From Eucalyptus grandis (taxonomy: Eukaryota; Streptophyta; Magnoliopsida; Myrtales; Myrtaceae): 64,000 bases of DNA. Both the position numbers and the translations under genes were made by a program. The notes beneath the pieces were generated by a model. The model did no database searches, was not told where the DNA came from, and worked only from the letters and a program-made list of their open reading frames with translations. Of this stretch, positions 23,051 to 36,730 are shown in pieces (position 1 is the stretch's first letter; every line of letters begins with the position of its first letter). The stretch covers positions 62,083,278-62,147,277 of the forward strand of contig NC_052616.1 of the NCBI RefSeq assembly GCF_016545825.1, given 5' to 3'.

Positions 23051-26000
23051 TCAGACAACTTGGTAGTTCTCGGGGGTCAAATGCGTTCTCTGAGAAAACT
23101 TGGGAGGCGGTCCACCTCTCAGAGGCAAGCTATTCACAACCTGAGGAGATAAGAAAAGATTAAGTTCATATCAGTCCATAAGAACAAAATGAACTAAAAG
23201 CAAGAGGAGAAGAAAAACCAACTAGAAAACTCCTCGTTTCAGAAGAAACAAAACTATTACAACAAACCCTTAAGTCACTGAATGTGCTAGTAGCTGAGAA
23301 CTGGACAGATATGGGGAAAAATGCAGAAGAATATGCCGGAGGAACAACAAACTCCATTGAGCCACTGCGGACAGTTCAAGAGTGTTTAGTGAAAGGTCAA
23401 ATGACGTGCATAGAAATAGAAGAAAGCTATAGAGCAGAAAATTATGCCGCACCTGAGGTTTGAATTGTCAATAACAAAGGTACTGCGCCTACTGACAACT
23501 AGCAATTTCATCATTGATTGGGCTACTGAAGGTCAAGTATGAATATAGTACAAAATGAGAAGTAAGGGAGTGACACTTCATTTTTTAATAGACCACAGAT
23601 TTAAATAAATAAGGAGCCAAGCTTTAAAACTGTGCGTCAGGCCAAGGGTCCCCCAATATTTTTCCACAACTTTGAGGACTTACTTGCTGCAAGCGCTAGC
23701 TGGACGTGTATGTTCTCGTTCTTACTTCTGCAATATTATCTATGCTATGCAAGGATATTTAGAAAGAACGTAAATAGTTCGGAAAATCACCTCCACTCGC
23801 CATCAATCTGCCTCACATTCGGGGCTTCTCTAAGAGCTGAAGTGGTACGGAAATCACGACATTTCTCAGATCAAACATTGATGAAGACTCATCAGTACTT
23901 TGCATTCTCCACTTCGGAAGACCTACACCTGCAGCGTCACCAGCTTGACCAGTTGGAAAAGGCCGGTTTGGATCTTCCAGGCTTAGAATGCTCTCACTGT
24001 TGAATAACTCCTTGTTGATGTTAGGATGTGCCTTGAAAAGGCTGCCCGGATTACCCCGGGTTTTAATCTGAAAAGTATGAAAAAGCTCATAATATGCAAA
24101 GAGGCCGTAAACACCTGGAACAGTGTACATCACATGTTAAATAGCATTTTGCGGAAATTTCACATATATGCATCAGAGCTTAATTGCCCAATGCACTCTA
24201 TGAAAGAGAGTCCACGGAAGAAAAAGGTGCTCAAGACGTGTCATTATGTCACAGCCATTGGTCATGCACACATGGGTTTATTTGTATTAAATGAGGCCAT
24301 TACACACAGCATGAGTGATGAAACTTTACTTTCCTTCTTTCTGAGTAAGACTGTATTTCATAACCTAAAAGATGCAGCCTGCTATTCATCAACAATGACA
24401 GAAATCAAAAGACACCAATTCTTTAGCCAGTTCACCACGAGTTGGGACTCATCAAAGATACCAGTTTAAGAACAACAAAATGTTATGAGATAACTATGAA
24501 GTGAATGCCATCTTTAATTATGTGCAACTAAAAGTGGACTGGTCAAGTCACCTGACTTGTGACATACATCCACAGTGAAATGCTACTCAATCCAGAAAAT
24601 GAATGACTGGTGACATTACCAAATTTGGCATGTCATTTTTAATGAATGACCTAGCTGTACTTGGAAATTGCTTCTCGTGGAATATCTGCTTCTGCTTATA
24701 CAGGCATCGAAAAGATGAGGGAAGGGGAGAGTATCTGAACCTGGGTAAGCCCATCCTCTCGGTTTAGAATTTGAAGTGACAATGTTCCCTGGAGATCAAA
24801 ATTGCTCATTCCACCATCACGTTTGAGTGTCACGTTGATTTTCTCCTCAACAGTCAAAAGTGATGGGATCAGTGAGTGGAGCAGCAGCCAATTTAGATGC
24901 AGCAGCTTTTGGCTACACATCTTCCAGAATTACTTCACCTTCTGCCTTCAAGCTTTCCAAGAACTGATTTGTCCGTTGGGTCTTACCAAGCTGCATACCC
25001 AGACCTTTGGAAGGAGCACTGAGATGAAGGTGGACGACCTATAAAAAAAATAGTCAGGACAAAGGCAGGGTCGTGTAGAATACTACCTACCAGAAATATT
25101 GGAATTAATCCAAGCATCATGCGAACATGACAATTTTCTAGTTGAGGGAAATTGAATGATAAACATATTAAATGAATGTAAGTTTAGAAAACTGACATAT
25201 TAAATGAATGTAAGTTTAGAAAATTGAGTCTAGAGATTGATAGTAACTAGACATGCTGGTTCCTCCTGCATAATGAATTTGCACTGACACAACATTTATT
25301 TCCGCTATGAACTTAGGTAATTGATCTTTCAAACTGCTTTGACGTCATGTACCATGTATTCCTCTTATATCTTTTCAAACTTTCCATAATTGTAAATTAC
25401 ATATATGTGAATTCGATTGATTTTGCTTGTATAATGTTACTTATAGACGGTTACAATTTCCAAGTGAACTATGATTGAGATTATTGTACAGAATTAATTT
25501 CAACAAGAAATTGATCAAACACACAAATCAGACTATAGATTGGCAGTTAAAACCATAAAACTAGTTATCTAAAACCGGTTCCTTCTTCTAATAAATAACG
25601 CCATCGAAAGTTTCTAAGCATATCTAGGCGAGAAACCTCTGAACATTTTGTGAAAAAACCGGTAAACACTAAATCAAGTGGGAGGAACTTTTGTGAGCAA
25701 CGGAAATTTGACTGCACCAAGTCATAGCAAATACTGTTACGTGAATGTGTGGGGATGATCCAAAAGTTATCAACAAATACCCTTTCCACTTAAAGGCTTG
25801 AGAGAAGCTAACACGATTCAAAGTAGTAGCGACCCACGAGACTTAACCAAATGACGATTACTACCAGAGCGAATGTGAAGAGCCACTAACCTTTAGGCTT
25901 AGCAGAAAAGGAATCAGCATCCGTGCTCAATCCAAATCCAGACCCACTTCCAAAGCCACTTCCACCGCTGGAAATGCTCATCTCACTAAAGCTACTCTCA

Positions 26001-27020
26001 AGTCTTCCAGACCCCATTCCCAGAGACCCTTAAACCCTCCTTCGTCACCTCTGGACTTCTCGATCTGCACAACATTGAATCATTTGTCTTGAAGATGGTT
26101 AACAACACAGGATAGTCATGGAAGGAAAAAGCAGGAGTCTTCTAAGGTCCCCAGAATGTACCTTGCTTTTGTCAATCTCACTAGCTTTACGCTTCATAAC
26201 GTCCTTAGTTTCAATGATCTTATTTTGCCTTACTAGCTTGTGCAGCTTTTCTTTGTGACTTTCCATCTCACAGTATTGCTTGACCTGCGCAACGGTGACA
26301 TTTTCCTTGAGAGATAACTTCATCAAAGGTAATCAGCTCAAAGGCTGTTTTGCCTATTCCCTCTTTATCAAGAGAGAAAGAATACTCAGGTACTTAAAAG
26401 AGTCTTAAGGAATTGACCAGATTGAATACTTATAAACAATTTAACTCGAATTTTGGCATTCAGGAACCACAGATCCAGAAAAATCAAAAGAGGAAAGGCA
26501 AAAAGAAAAGAGACTATAAAGATAATCTTAGAAATCCACCAAGAAGGATACAAGCTTGGAGAGAAGCCCAAGGGTTTCCAGATCTTCAAGAATGTTGCCT
26601 GCTTGTTGGTAACGAGAAGCAAGTACAGAGCTTCTATTGGCTGGTAAACATAGCGAACATTCTCGGTTTCAACATATGGGTGCTGCTTTCCAGCACCCAC
26701 TAATTTCGGGAAAGCAGCAAGAAGACCCTCGATTCTAACTCGAGACATGTCAATGAACTGTCGAGAAACAAGCACCGCAAAAGAATCATTAACTCAGGAG
26801 AATGAGGACACCAAAACATGAAGAAAAATGAGGTTGTTCCCAGGGACCGAGGAAAATGTATTTATTGCTTTCCTCTTCTAGTTAGCTATATACAGGATGA
26901 AATAAAAAATAATCAAAAAGCAATCCAGTCTATCATTTTCTTCAAAGATATTAATATTGAAATCGAATGACTCACCTTTCCCAGACTTGCTCACTATAGA
27001 AGCTGCAAGAACCACCTGTT
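23051..27020 (-). pseudogene. Coatomer subunit delta, decayed copy
   Basis: This copy parallels the intact delta-COP at 44507-49471 exon by exon, on the same strand. Its damage is cumulative. The ATG exon is missing on the 5' side. The exon-4 acceptor has changed (ttttaagtacctg, losing the base that keeps frame, near 26391). The same exon has two small in-frame losses. There is a one-base deletion in exon 5 (about 26020), a TAG codon at 24913-24915 where the intact copy has CAG, and a one-base insertion near 24857. A deletion of about 150 bases fuses exons 7 and 8 near 23890, and another of about 75 bases removes exon 9 near 23488. The remaining exon sequence is still close to the functional copy. 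Confidence 0.9.
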
Positions 27021-27779
27021 CAGACACAAATACGGTGCAAGAAAACGCTCAGAAACAATATCTAAGCAAACATTGTACTCAGCTCTGCACATGCCTATAG
27101 AGAGTGCCCTTCCCTAATAAACAAACAATAGTAAGTCTTAGACTATATAAAATTGTACGAAGCAGGACTCCTCAAGTTCTCTTACGCCTCAAGCCGCATG
27201 TTCCTAAATGTAGGCATTAAGCCTCACGGCATATCCTAGACCTGGTCCAATAAACGATCAGTAGGTTACAAGCTTCCAATCAATAAAACCTCAAAAACAG
27301 ACCTAGCATTTAAGTCATCAAACACACGGCTTAAACAGTGAGGAATCTCTTCGTGATTAATTTACAAAAATGATATCTCTTCGTGTTCTTTAACGTGGAC
27401 ATGAACCATGGCCCCATTAAACAGCCGATTATCGGTTCAACTCCAACATGATACAAATTCCATGCATCATGGTTTCATTAAAACAAATGTCCTAGAGTAA
27501 AGAATCTGAAAGCACGTAATGTGCAAATGAGTGAACCAAAGTCGCTTTCAGCATAATGCAATTGATAATGCTAGCACGAACACCTAGAGGAAGTGAATAG
27601 GTGTTAAAATAAAATTTAGACAAATAAATGCAGAATGAAATAAGTTGCAAGCAAAGTCTAGATAAAGAACAGATCAATTTCGCGAAACACCACTTTTGGT
27701 AGATATTCAGAGTCTGTTGTAATGCTGCAACAGAGTTAAGTAAAGAAATAAGAGACAAGAGATAAAGAGAATTGCACAT
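27021..27779. other. Delta-COP 5' intron remnant up to the L2 insertion
   Basis: Sequence up to about 27560 matches the first intron of the intact delta-COP (49340 region: taatgtgcaa, ctttcggcataatgcaa). The match then stops, so the duplication breakpoint or a deletion lies near 27560. The last 200 bases before L2 are unassigned. Confidence 0.6.
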
Positions 27780-30700
27780 TGTGACATCCTGAATTTTCGA
27801 CCCATCCCAATAAAATGAAATGGGTATTTCGTCGACGCGTCTATGGTTCTTTTTCTCTCGAGCGATCACTCACGAGTTAACCAATCTATTGGGTGAAGCC
27901 ATTGAGAGATATAACCGTGATAAAATCCCTAAAAACTACCCGGTAGGTCGAATTGGACTAAAATCGTGTTCGGTCGATTTTAACCATGAAATTGAATTCG
28001 GTTTTGGAAATCGGACGTTCGAGCATGTTATGGTTCATTTATAGGACGTCGTCTTATCTTTCAGAGAAATTTCCGTCGAGTTCGGGATTTTTACGGAAAA
28101 TCGATTCGAACGATTCGGAAAAACGGAAATTCGGATTGGCCAAATTGGCCTCCTTACCGAATTATTTGGTGATGGGGACTTGTGGAATTGATGTGGGCTT
28201 TTTCCTTGGAAAAATTGGACATCAATTGGGGAAATTTGTGTTGAAATTGAAGCTCATTTTTAAGAAATTCGGAGCTAGGTGGGGGATGCAACATTTGGCT
28301 TCAAATTGAAATTTTTATGAATTAATTTGCAAGATTTAATTGGGGGACATAAGAGGATGATTATGTGGAATTTTGGGACTAGGATATGATGAATAAGAGA
28401 TATTTATCTTGACTTTTCCCTCATCCACCGGCTTCTCTTTCATTTCCTCGGTGCTGCCCTCTCCACGTTGGTCTCTTTCTTTTCGTTCCTTCGAAGACCG
28501 TCTGCAGCTTCTGTTTTCATTTTCCTTTTTTTCCCGGACGCCGCAGCTTCTTCTCTCTCTCTCTTGCTGTCCATCTTCCCCACCGTTCGAACGCCAGCAC
28601 CTGCTTCCATTTTTCCCCTTCTCTATCTCGTTTCCCTTGGACAGAACCGCCTCTGCGCTTCTTCCTTTTGTTTCTTCATCTTCGGCCAGTGATGTCCACG
28701 TACTCTCCACCGATCTTCAGCTTCTTTGACGCCAGCATGCGGGTCAACAAACTAGCCAACTTCTCCCCATAGTTGACCGAGGCCACTCCAGCAACAGCCA
28801 CACGTCCTCCTCCACCAGCTCGTCTTCCACCACCGATTCTCACGCTGCCTCTCACGGCAGCTCACAGTCAACATCAGCAAGTTCCTTCTTCTTCGTTGAC
28901 TCCGTGGACGCCAGCAGCACCGCTCGAAGACGCCCACGCCTCCACCAAATCTTCTCACGCTGCCGCTGCCAGTCATCCCTTGCGGTTGCTCTTCACGTTC
29001 AGCTCAAACCTCCGCAGCCCAGCGTCCTTTCCGAGCCCAGCAAAACTTGAAGTTGAGCCCAGCAGGCCGCATATCCCAGCCTGTCAGTTGAGCTCAGCCC
29101 AGCCCGCAATTTTTCAGCCCGTCTTCAGCCCAGCTTTGGTCCATCTCAGTTCAAGAGCAAATCTCAGCTTGGGCTGAGGTTTGTTGGGCCATTTTCCAGC
29201 CTGGTCCTAGCTCCATTGGCGCCACCGCGAGTCCGAGTTTCGGCCTCTATCGTGCCACCGTCACAGTGAACCGGTTTCCACAATAAACTGCTAAGTTTAT
29301 GCGCTAAACTCTTCTTAGTAGGCTAATGACGTTTAAGGGGTATTTAGATTTAATTAAGCTTAGATTAGTGTAATTATTAGTTTATTTAATTAATTTAGGT
29401 TAGTTAGATTAGTGATTTAGGTGGTTAGAAATTGTAATTAGTTAGTTTACTATGTGGCCTAGTAGTTAGAATGGTTAGGATAATTTAATTAGTTCAATCG
29501 GTGGTTAGATTAGCAATTATAAGCCTAAGTTTGTATTTATTGAATTAATGTGTATTTATTTAATTAATTTCAATAATTTATTTAATTATTAATTATTTTC
29601 CGGAAATTAGACCGGGATAGCCGGTGAGCGGAATTTTGTACTGATTGCAATAGTGTAGTTAATTTCTACGATTGAGTTTTGAATTCAGTGAATTGAGTAG
29701 AAACTAAAATTTTGGGTATTTATCCTAAAATAAAGTAATTTCAATAATTAATCATAAAATTATCAGGCGACGGTTTACAATGCCAAAATGTTTTTATGGA
29801 TTGCATAAATAGTAGGATTTTCCAAAATAAAGATATTATATTTTTGGTTCAGCCGACTGTATGTCCGCACACAATGATTTTTATCGGTATTTTTAATATG
29901 AAGAAAATATGCCGGGACATTATTTTAATTGAGAAATTTAAGTGCGAAGCACAATGTCTTTAACCAGATTGAATAATTGTGTGCTGGTTAGGAGAATTTG
30001 TCATCCACTATGTGTCGGGTGAACGATGCTTTCAAACGAAAAGACATCTTAAGGTGCTCATTGGGGCGAGACAACGCTTAGCTATGTGATGGATAAATCC
30101 GCTATGTAACAGATAGATCTGTTGAACGTCAGATAGATCCGCTATGTGATAGATAGATCCGTTATGTGACAGATAGATCCGCTGTATGTCAATTAAATCC
30201 CTATGTGACAGATAAATCCACTATGTGACGGATAATTCCGCTGTATGTCAGTTGGATCCACCATGTAACGGTTAGGTCGTGCTTGTGTGACTAAAATTAC
30301 TTGAAATGCATGATCGACTAAGGTGTGGTGATTGGCGGAGATGTGATTTGAGACGTTCCAACTGGTGTGTGAAATTGGCTATATGGATATAGTTGTAATA
30401 TGAACTGTACTAACCTGCAGAAAGGAGTTGAGACGAGGTAAGTCTCTATGATTGTGTGGTTGTGAGATTATGGCACTTTAGGTGTATTACCCTCCTAATC
30501 GGGGTTTAGAGCATGAACTTACTGAGACATTATCTCACTGGTTATTGTATAATCATTTTCAGGTCCTTAGTTGGTGATCTTGGAGGACCAAAGTCCTGGA
30601 GTTTGTGGAGGTGAAGTCTAAAGGATCGACATATGTGTCCTACTAGTATGTTGTAGGATAGCTTCTTTCGAGAGTCGATTATTTTGTAGACTCCTACCTA

Positions 30701-30912
30701 GACTCTTTTTGTATATAAACCCAGTTGTTTATAAAAGTGTGTTTTTGTGAAATGTTGCCTTGCTTTTCTATTCCAAGATGATTACTGTCAGGGGATTTGT
30801 TAATCACTTTCGCATATGCAATAAAAAGAAAGGGTCCACCTTATCTTGGAAAGTTGCAAAATTTTATCGACTGCAGAGGGATAGACACGCGCTCGAGGAT
30901 CAGGGCGTGACA
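27780..30912 (+). mobile_element. Solo-LTR-like element L2 (about 3.1 kb)
   Basis: The element runs from tgtgacatcctgaattttcg to ggatcagggcgtgaca and is flanked by the perfect 5-bp duplication cacat (27775-27779 and 30913-30917). TG...CA ends with a 5-bp duplication are the signature of an LTR inserted by integrase. The target duplications touch both ends directly, so there is no primer-binding site or internal region. A tataaa motif near 30712 and an aataaaa signal at about 30811 lie in the last 200 bases, as in an LTR promoter and poly(A) region. The open frames at 28400-29200 lie in the GC-rich part and match nothing. L1 is a relative in the opposite orientation. Confidence 0.75.
30080..30270. 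repeat. Minisatellite inside L2
   Basis: There are eight or more imperfect copies of a unit of about 20 bases resembling cagatagatccgctatgtga, with variants such as gctgtatgtcagttggatcc. It is confined to L2. Confidence 0.75.
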
Positions 30913-30939
30913 CACATAGATTTTATAATGATTCTACTT

Positions 30940-33937
30940 TGTCACGACCTCTTTTTTCCGTCCGGGGAAAAAAGAAGAGGGTTTAGGGGTATTTGCGTAA
31001 AGAGGTGGACCAATGGCCCTAGATTAGGCGCAGCTCTCCCAAGCCCATACCCCGCGCGACGTTGGATTCGTTTTTAGTTATTAACAACCTATGTAATTCT
31101 AGGAGTCGCCACTAGCCTATCGAGGTCGGCTAAACCAATCAAGACACGGGAGTGTTGTCTCGATTCATACGCAACCAGAGATTTCTAAGAACGGAGACTT
31201 GTTTACGCCAATGTTTCTATTAGCGCCCTTGCGGTACCACTAACTTGGAAGGTTGTTTATCTAAATGGCCATACAATCTTGATTACCAATTATAATCTTT
31301 ATGAAACCACTAAGTGTCCATGCAAATGTTTTTGTAGTTTTTTTTTTTTTAATGTTTAGACTAATCCTAACATAATTTATAAGAGAAATTTACACTCAAA
31401 AAAAATGAAAAGCGGCGCGTAAGTAAACATCCAAGAAATTGAAATGACTTGAAAATAAACGGAAAAGGTAAACCCGATACAAGTCGGGCAAATAATATTA
31501 CATGGCCTTGTTATCACGCCCGGGACAGGATCCCCATGAGCAAAATGAGAGTTCAAATATGCATGAAATTACTCTATATGCATGAAATTACTTTAAATAG
31601 TTTTAATCTACACAAAATGGATTATTTACAAAAATGGTTATAAAATATCAAAATAGCATTAAATTAGGAAAATGACCTTTTAAAATTAGGAAAATTTCAT
31701 ATATGTCATTTATATCCTAATTTGATGCTATCTAACATCTTTTGATATTTTTGAAATTTTCATGTTTTTCTCTTTTTTTAATTATTTTTTTTTAAAAATA
31801 ATAATAATTCCTTAAACCGATCTATGCTAACATGGAGTAACACAGCACATGAATATCACAATAATCAAGCTCAAATCGACCGTTTCAAGATCGAAGCTTA
31901 GTTTGGGCATTTTGTCGAACACTTGGTGTGCATTAAACTAGCCACAATCAGCTTCCTCGGGCCATGTTTGCGGTCTTCAATCTCAACTCATGAGCAATAT
32001 TATGTGGAACTAAAACATCAAGGTTAAACTACAACATGCAAGGAGTAAGATAGATAAAAACACAGCTTAAAACATACGAAAACCAAGCTGGAATCGTCAT
32101 CAAATATGCGGGTTTGATCTGATTTTGCAAATCTGGGTTTGAACCCAAGTCAAGCAAACAGGTTGAGTGCCCATATTCAAGCCCCGACACCTATCACATA
32201 CGAGATCTAAGGGAAACATTACTTGATCCGAATGAAAGTAGGTAACATGAGCTTTCAAATTCAATAAACATCATAGAAAATGACTAACCGAACACATCAA
32301 AACAACCTCTTCGAAAAGCATACATGCAAAACTCCTGAAGAGATTTCAACACTTAGAAAAAATTTCAGCCTCAAAATCAGTTTCTTAGACTAGTTTTCCT
32401 CTTAATTCTTCACTATTAAAACATGTTCAAACTCGAATAAAAATACATCTAGGATACTTACCTTGCTTCATAGTATTTTTTTTTCAAGTGGTTATTGGCC
32501 AAGGAAACCGAGAAATTGTCCTCCGGAAGCACGTGGAAGTTGGCTTCTTCAACTGGAAATGAGATCTGCACAAAAGAAGAACTGACAACGAAGGTTTTCG
32601 TTGACCTCTAAAATTAGACTTTAAGACGTCTTTTGTTAAAAAAATTGACACCAATCCAAACCATATGTATTCTAGTTTGGGTTTGAACTCATGGTTTTCC
32701 TCATTTGTCTCTCAAATTTCTCAAAAACACTTGCTTTCTCTCACTCGTGACCAACTGGGCTCAACACTTAGAAAATTTTCAGTGTTTCCTGGCCCGCCTG
32801 GAGGGTGTTTTTTCGGGGGACTTTATGAGGCCTTCCCAATCTCCATTTAGGACGTGCGACCTATGGATGGAAAGATATTTGAGTGGAGTTTCACTCTCTA
32901 GTTGAAGGTTTTGGCTAATTTTGACCGAAGGCTTGTGAAAATCTCACTTTTCTCTCAAAAGGTTGATCTGGAATTTCTGGGTTTGCTTTGCTGGAGTTGC
33001 TTCTGAGGGCCTCTTTGGGGGACGACCGCGAACTCTCTCCTCCCCCTCTCGTCTCCTCTCTCTCCTCTCTCGAAAGACCTTGCTTCCGTGACCTTATCCC
33101 CCGAATTAAGGGATTTTTGGTCAGCCTTTTGTCCACCTACCAAGCCTGTCAACAGGGCTACTTCACCTACTCTTCTGACTTAGCTAATTTTTTAACTTCT
33201 GCAGCTGTTGAGTGTGCAGGTTTTGCTGCAATTTTCCGGTGCTGTCAGAAGCTTATCTCTGGCGAATTTTCGTCCACTTGCATTACTATATACGGTCTTC
33301 CATCACGTGCAAAGATCGAGCTAAATGGGCGGCTGAGTGGGATATGGTGGGGCCACCAATATGGCTACTTAGCATCTCCGAATTAAGACTTAATCGTGGA
33401 CTGAGATTTGGCAGCTGGTTTGGGTGCTTTAATCCATCACTTTGGCTGTGGTTTTTGATCAATTAGCAATTTCATGTATATTAGTTTAAGATCTCGACCA
33501 AATTTCGCAATTGTGCCCAACCAATTTTGCAAAAAAGTCCCTCAAAGTTGGCCATTTTCTTATCCGAAAATGCCAAATTCAATGCAATTAGGTCCTTTTT
33601 GCCCGATTCGATTAATTAGACCTGACCCAAGTTCAATTTCAACTTAATTGGGGGCCAAGATAATGATTTAAGGGTTCGGGCAAAATTTTGCAAATTTTGC
33701 AAATTAGTCCCTCAACTTTTGAAAATTGCATTTTTGCCCCAATTTGCCATTTTAATTCCTATTTGACCTCATGGGCTTGGCTAGTCACATTTAGATCATT
33801 GACTCCAGCTTTTTTTTTTTAATTTAATTTTTTTTAATTTTTAAATTTTTTTTTAATAGGAAAAACATATTCCATTAGAAAAACTATATTAAACACCTAG
33901 ATAATCTTTATGCAATAATTTTTTTAAGGTGTCAACA
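30940..33937. mobile_element. Solo-LTR-like element L3 (about 3.0 kb)
   Basis: The element starts tgtcacgacctc and ends aaggtgtcaaca. It is flanked by the perfect 5-bp duplication tactt (30935-30939 and 33938-33942). Its sequence differs from L1/L2, so it is a second LTR family. No retroviral-type frame, primer-binding site or paired LTR is visible. The short frames at 32665-33466 sit in a T- and CT-rich leader-like part and match no known protein. It lies only 27 bases after the end of L2. Confidence 0.7.
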
Positions 33938-33942
33938 TACTT

Positions 33943-36685
33943 AGATCAAGTCTATATCCACTCTTGCACACTGACAACTTACTAGTTGGATTCCACTATG
34001 TGATCAACAAAGCATTACAACTTTTAGTACAAATACTCAGTGGTAAGTTATATTATTTTACTAAGTCACTCCTTTAGTATTTCTCTCATGATCACAAACA
34101 TTTAAACTCACAGAAGATAAGTGTATGATCGAAATTTTATCAAACTTTGGAATTCTAGATTCGACGCTTTGTTTCTTACTTGCTTCTCGGTCCTTAGTCT
34201 CTTTAAATATTCATCAACTTCAAAACTAGCCATTGAACAATATCTAGAGTATCGTCTCCCAAACCACCCGTTGGATAAATATGTATCAATAAGATTAGGT
34301 AAATGTGAGTTAAAAGCAGAATCACTTGATTCTAATCATCCATACAAACAAAATTTTGATTTGCATGAGTAAAGTTTCTTCGTTTAAAAAGTTCTTATCT
34401 TTAAGATCCAATTGTCAATCAATTAGATTAAGTCAATCAAATATATCTTGATGTGGTATCCAAACAAAATCACTAGTCGTTTTATGTTTTGGGTTTATGT
34501 CATGTTTTGTCATGTTATTCATTTTGAACTTGCTTCGTTTTGAACCTGCTACATTCTAGACTTGCTTCGTTCTAAACTTGTCACGTTTGGATTACATTAT
34601 GTACTTGTGTTGTTCTAGACATATCACATTTTTGACTCGCTCCGTCTGTATGTAAAGTTTGAGTGTGTTCAATCTAAAGTATACTTCACAATTTGGACTT
34701 AAGTATGAGCATATTCATCCTTAGAGTTTACTTCTAAACATATTTAGCCTTAAGGCATGGACACAATTTGAATAAATTTAGCTTCAACATAAAGTTTATC
34801 TTTTGGTTCTTCCAAGTACAAACATTGATAATATCATTTACATTTTCTATCATATGCATAGTCCATTACTTAATCATTAAACACATTAATAACCTTTAAT
34901 TTATATTATCATCTTTAAAACATCATGAGGGATTTCCCTAACAATATCCCATTTTTGATGATGACAAAACAATCTCTGAATATGCAGATATATAAACACG
35001 CTTTTAAAGATATTAATAAATCAGGGTAATCTTAAAGAATGTAATTCAAATAAGAAAACAACAAATAGATTGAGCATAACAATATATGGAAAGATAATCG
35101 CAATCTTGCAGCTTAAAATATATCAAACATATGCATATTTATATTTTCTCCCCATTTTCGTCATAATTAAAAGGCAAAAACAATGGAAAGGGTATCACGT
35201 AAAGAATATAAAATTCAGCTCAAATTCACATAATATCTACAAAATATATTTTGCGTGAAACATATGCATATTTATGCAATGCATGCTACTAATTTAACAT
35301 GAAATGATATAAGATAGTAGTATAGTCTAAACTATATGAATGAGTAAAATAATTTATTTGTGTTTTTTAATGAACGTGTAATAATTAAATATGCAATCTA
35401 AATTAACCAAAATGACTTAATCTTAATAATGAGCAATTTCTAATTAAATGAACCTAGCAACAATTACTAAATGACGTGCATTTCATGAACCTAATTATAT
35501 ATGATGGGCACGTGATTTTATTTTCTTAATAAACATGCAATCAATCCTAATATGCAATGAGGTGCAACGAATGCCCTAATTCTAATTTTCCTTACTCACG
35601 ATGATTTTTTTATTAAATTCGAAATTAAAATTGGCGAATAATTAAGCGTGCAATTTAAATTGAAAAAAAAAAAAAAAACTAATGTCCTAAATGAATGCAT
35701 TTTTTTAGATTTTTATTTAAGAAATTGAAATAAATAAATTTTATATTCTAAACATGCAAGATAACCCTAAAATGAGGAATATTCTAAAACAAACCTAATT
35801 TATCTCATTTTTTTATGATTTTTTTTTACGAAAATAAAATTGATTCAAGCAACATAGCAGTATATTAGTGCAAGATAAGATTGATATCTAAAAATTGACC
35901 AATCATATCTCATTCATGAGATTGGATTGGCCAATTTTAAATAAATCGCAAATTGACTCTAAGCCGAGATCGGATTGCGCAATTTTTCAGCAATTGTGAT
36001 TGCAAATCGAATTTCGGCGCAAAAATCGGATTTATCAATCTCAAATTTCAAAGGCAATTTCATGTCGGAAATATCAATCTTACATCCGGTTACATCCAGG
36101 AATATTTCTACTAAAAGAAAGCAAAATAAAAGAAAATTAATAAAAATAATAAATTAAATAGAAAAACTACCTAAATTAGTTTTCCCTTTTTGTCCTTTCC
36201 TTGCTTTGGCTTTCCAGTGTTGGTGCGCAGGGGGTTGGCCACCGTCGGTCTCCGGTCGCGGTCGTCGGAGCTCCGGCGCGGGGACTCCGGCGAGGGATCC
36301 GGTGGCGTTGGCAACCCGACGGCAGGGGGCTCGGCTGCTGAAGGTGTCGCTCGGAGAGGAAGTTCGAGCGGCGTGCAGAGGCGGTGGCTCGCTGCAGGGC
36401 GAGCTCGAGGGCCGCTGCGACGTCGGGGACGAGCTGCGGTGGCGCGGGTGGTGGCTGGCGACGGGGATCACAGGTGGAGCCCGGCCGAGGGCGCCGCAGG
36501 TGTTGGCGACGGGGTCGGCAGCTGCTGGCGTCGCGGGGGCAAAACGAACAGCGGTCGGGGCCGTCGGGTCGTCGCAGGCGGAGGCGTCGGAGGTGGCTGG
36601 CACGACACGAGCAGGCGGAACGGCGGAGGAAGACTCGAAGAAGACGATGAACAGAAGCCTTTTCCTTTTTTTTTTTTTTTTTGGT

Positions 36686-36730
<45 letters not shown>

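Noticed and set aside
28336..29177. Frames of 74-134 residues inside L2
   Set aside because: Ser/Pro-rich or Arg/Glu-rich low complexity in the LTR-like element, without retrotransposon motifs.
30080..30270. CRISPR-like repeat array
   Set aside because: Imperfect direct repeats without unique spacers in a plant LTR-like element. This is a minisatellite.
12572..33937. L1, L2 and L3 as complete retrotransposons
   Set aside because: No paired LTRs, primer-binding site, polypurine tract with internal region, or gag-pol frames. The target duplications touch the ends of a single unit.
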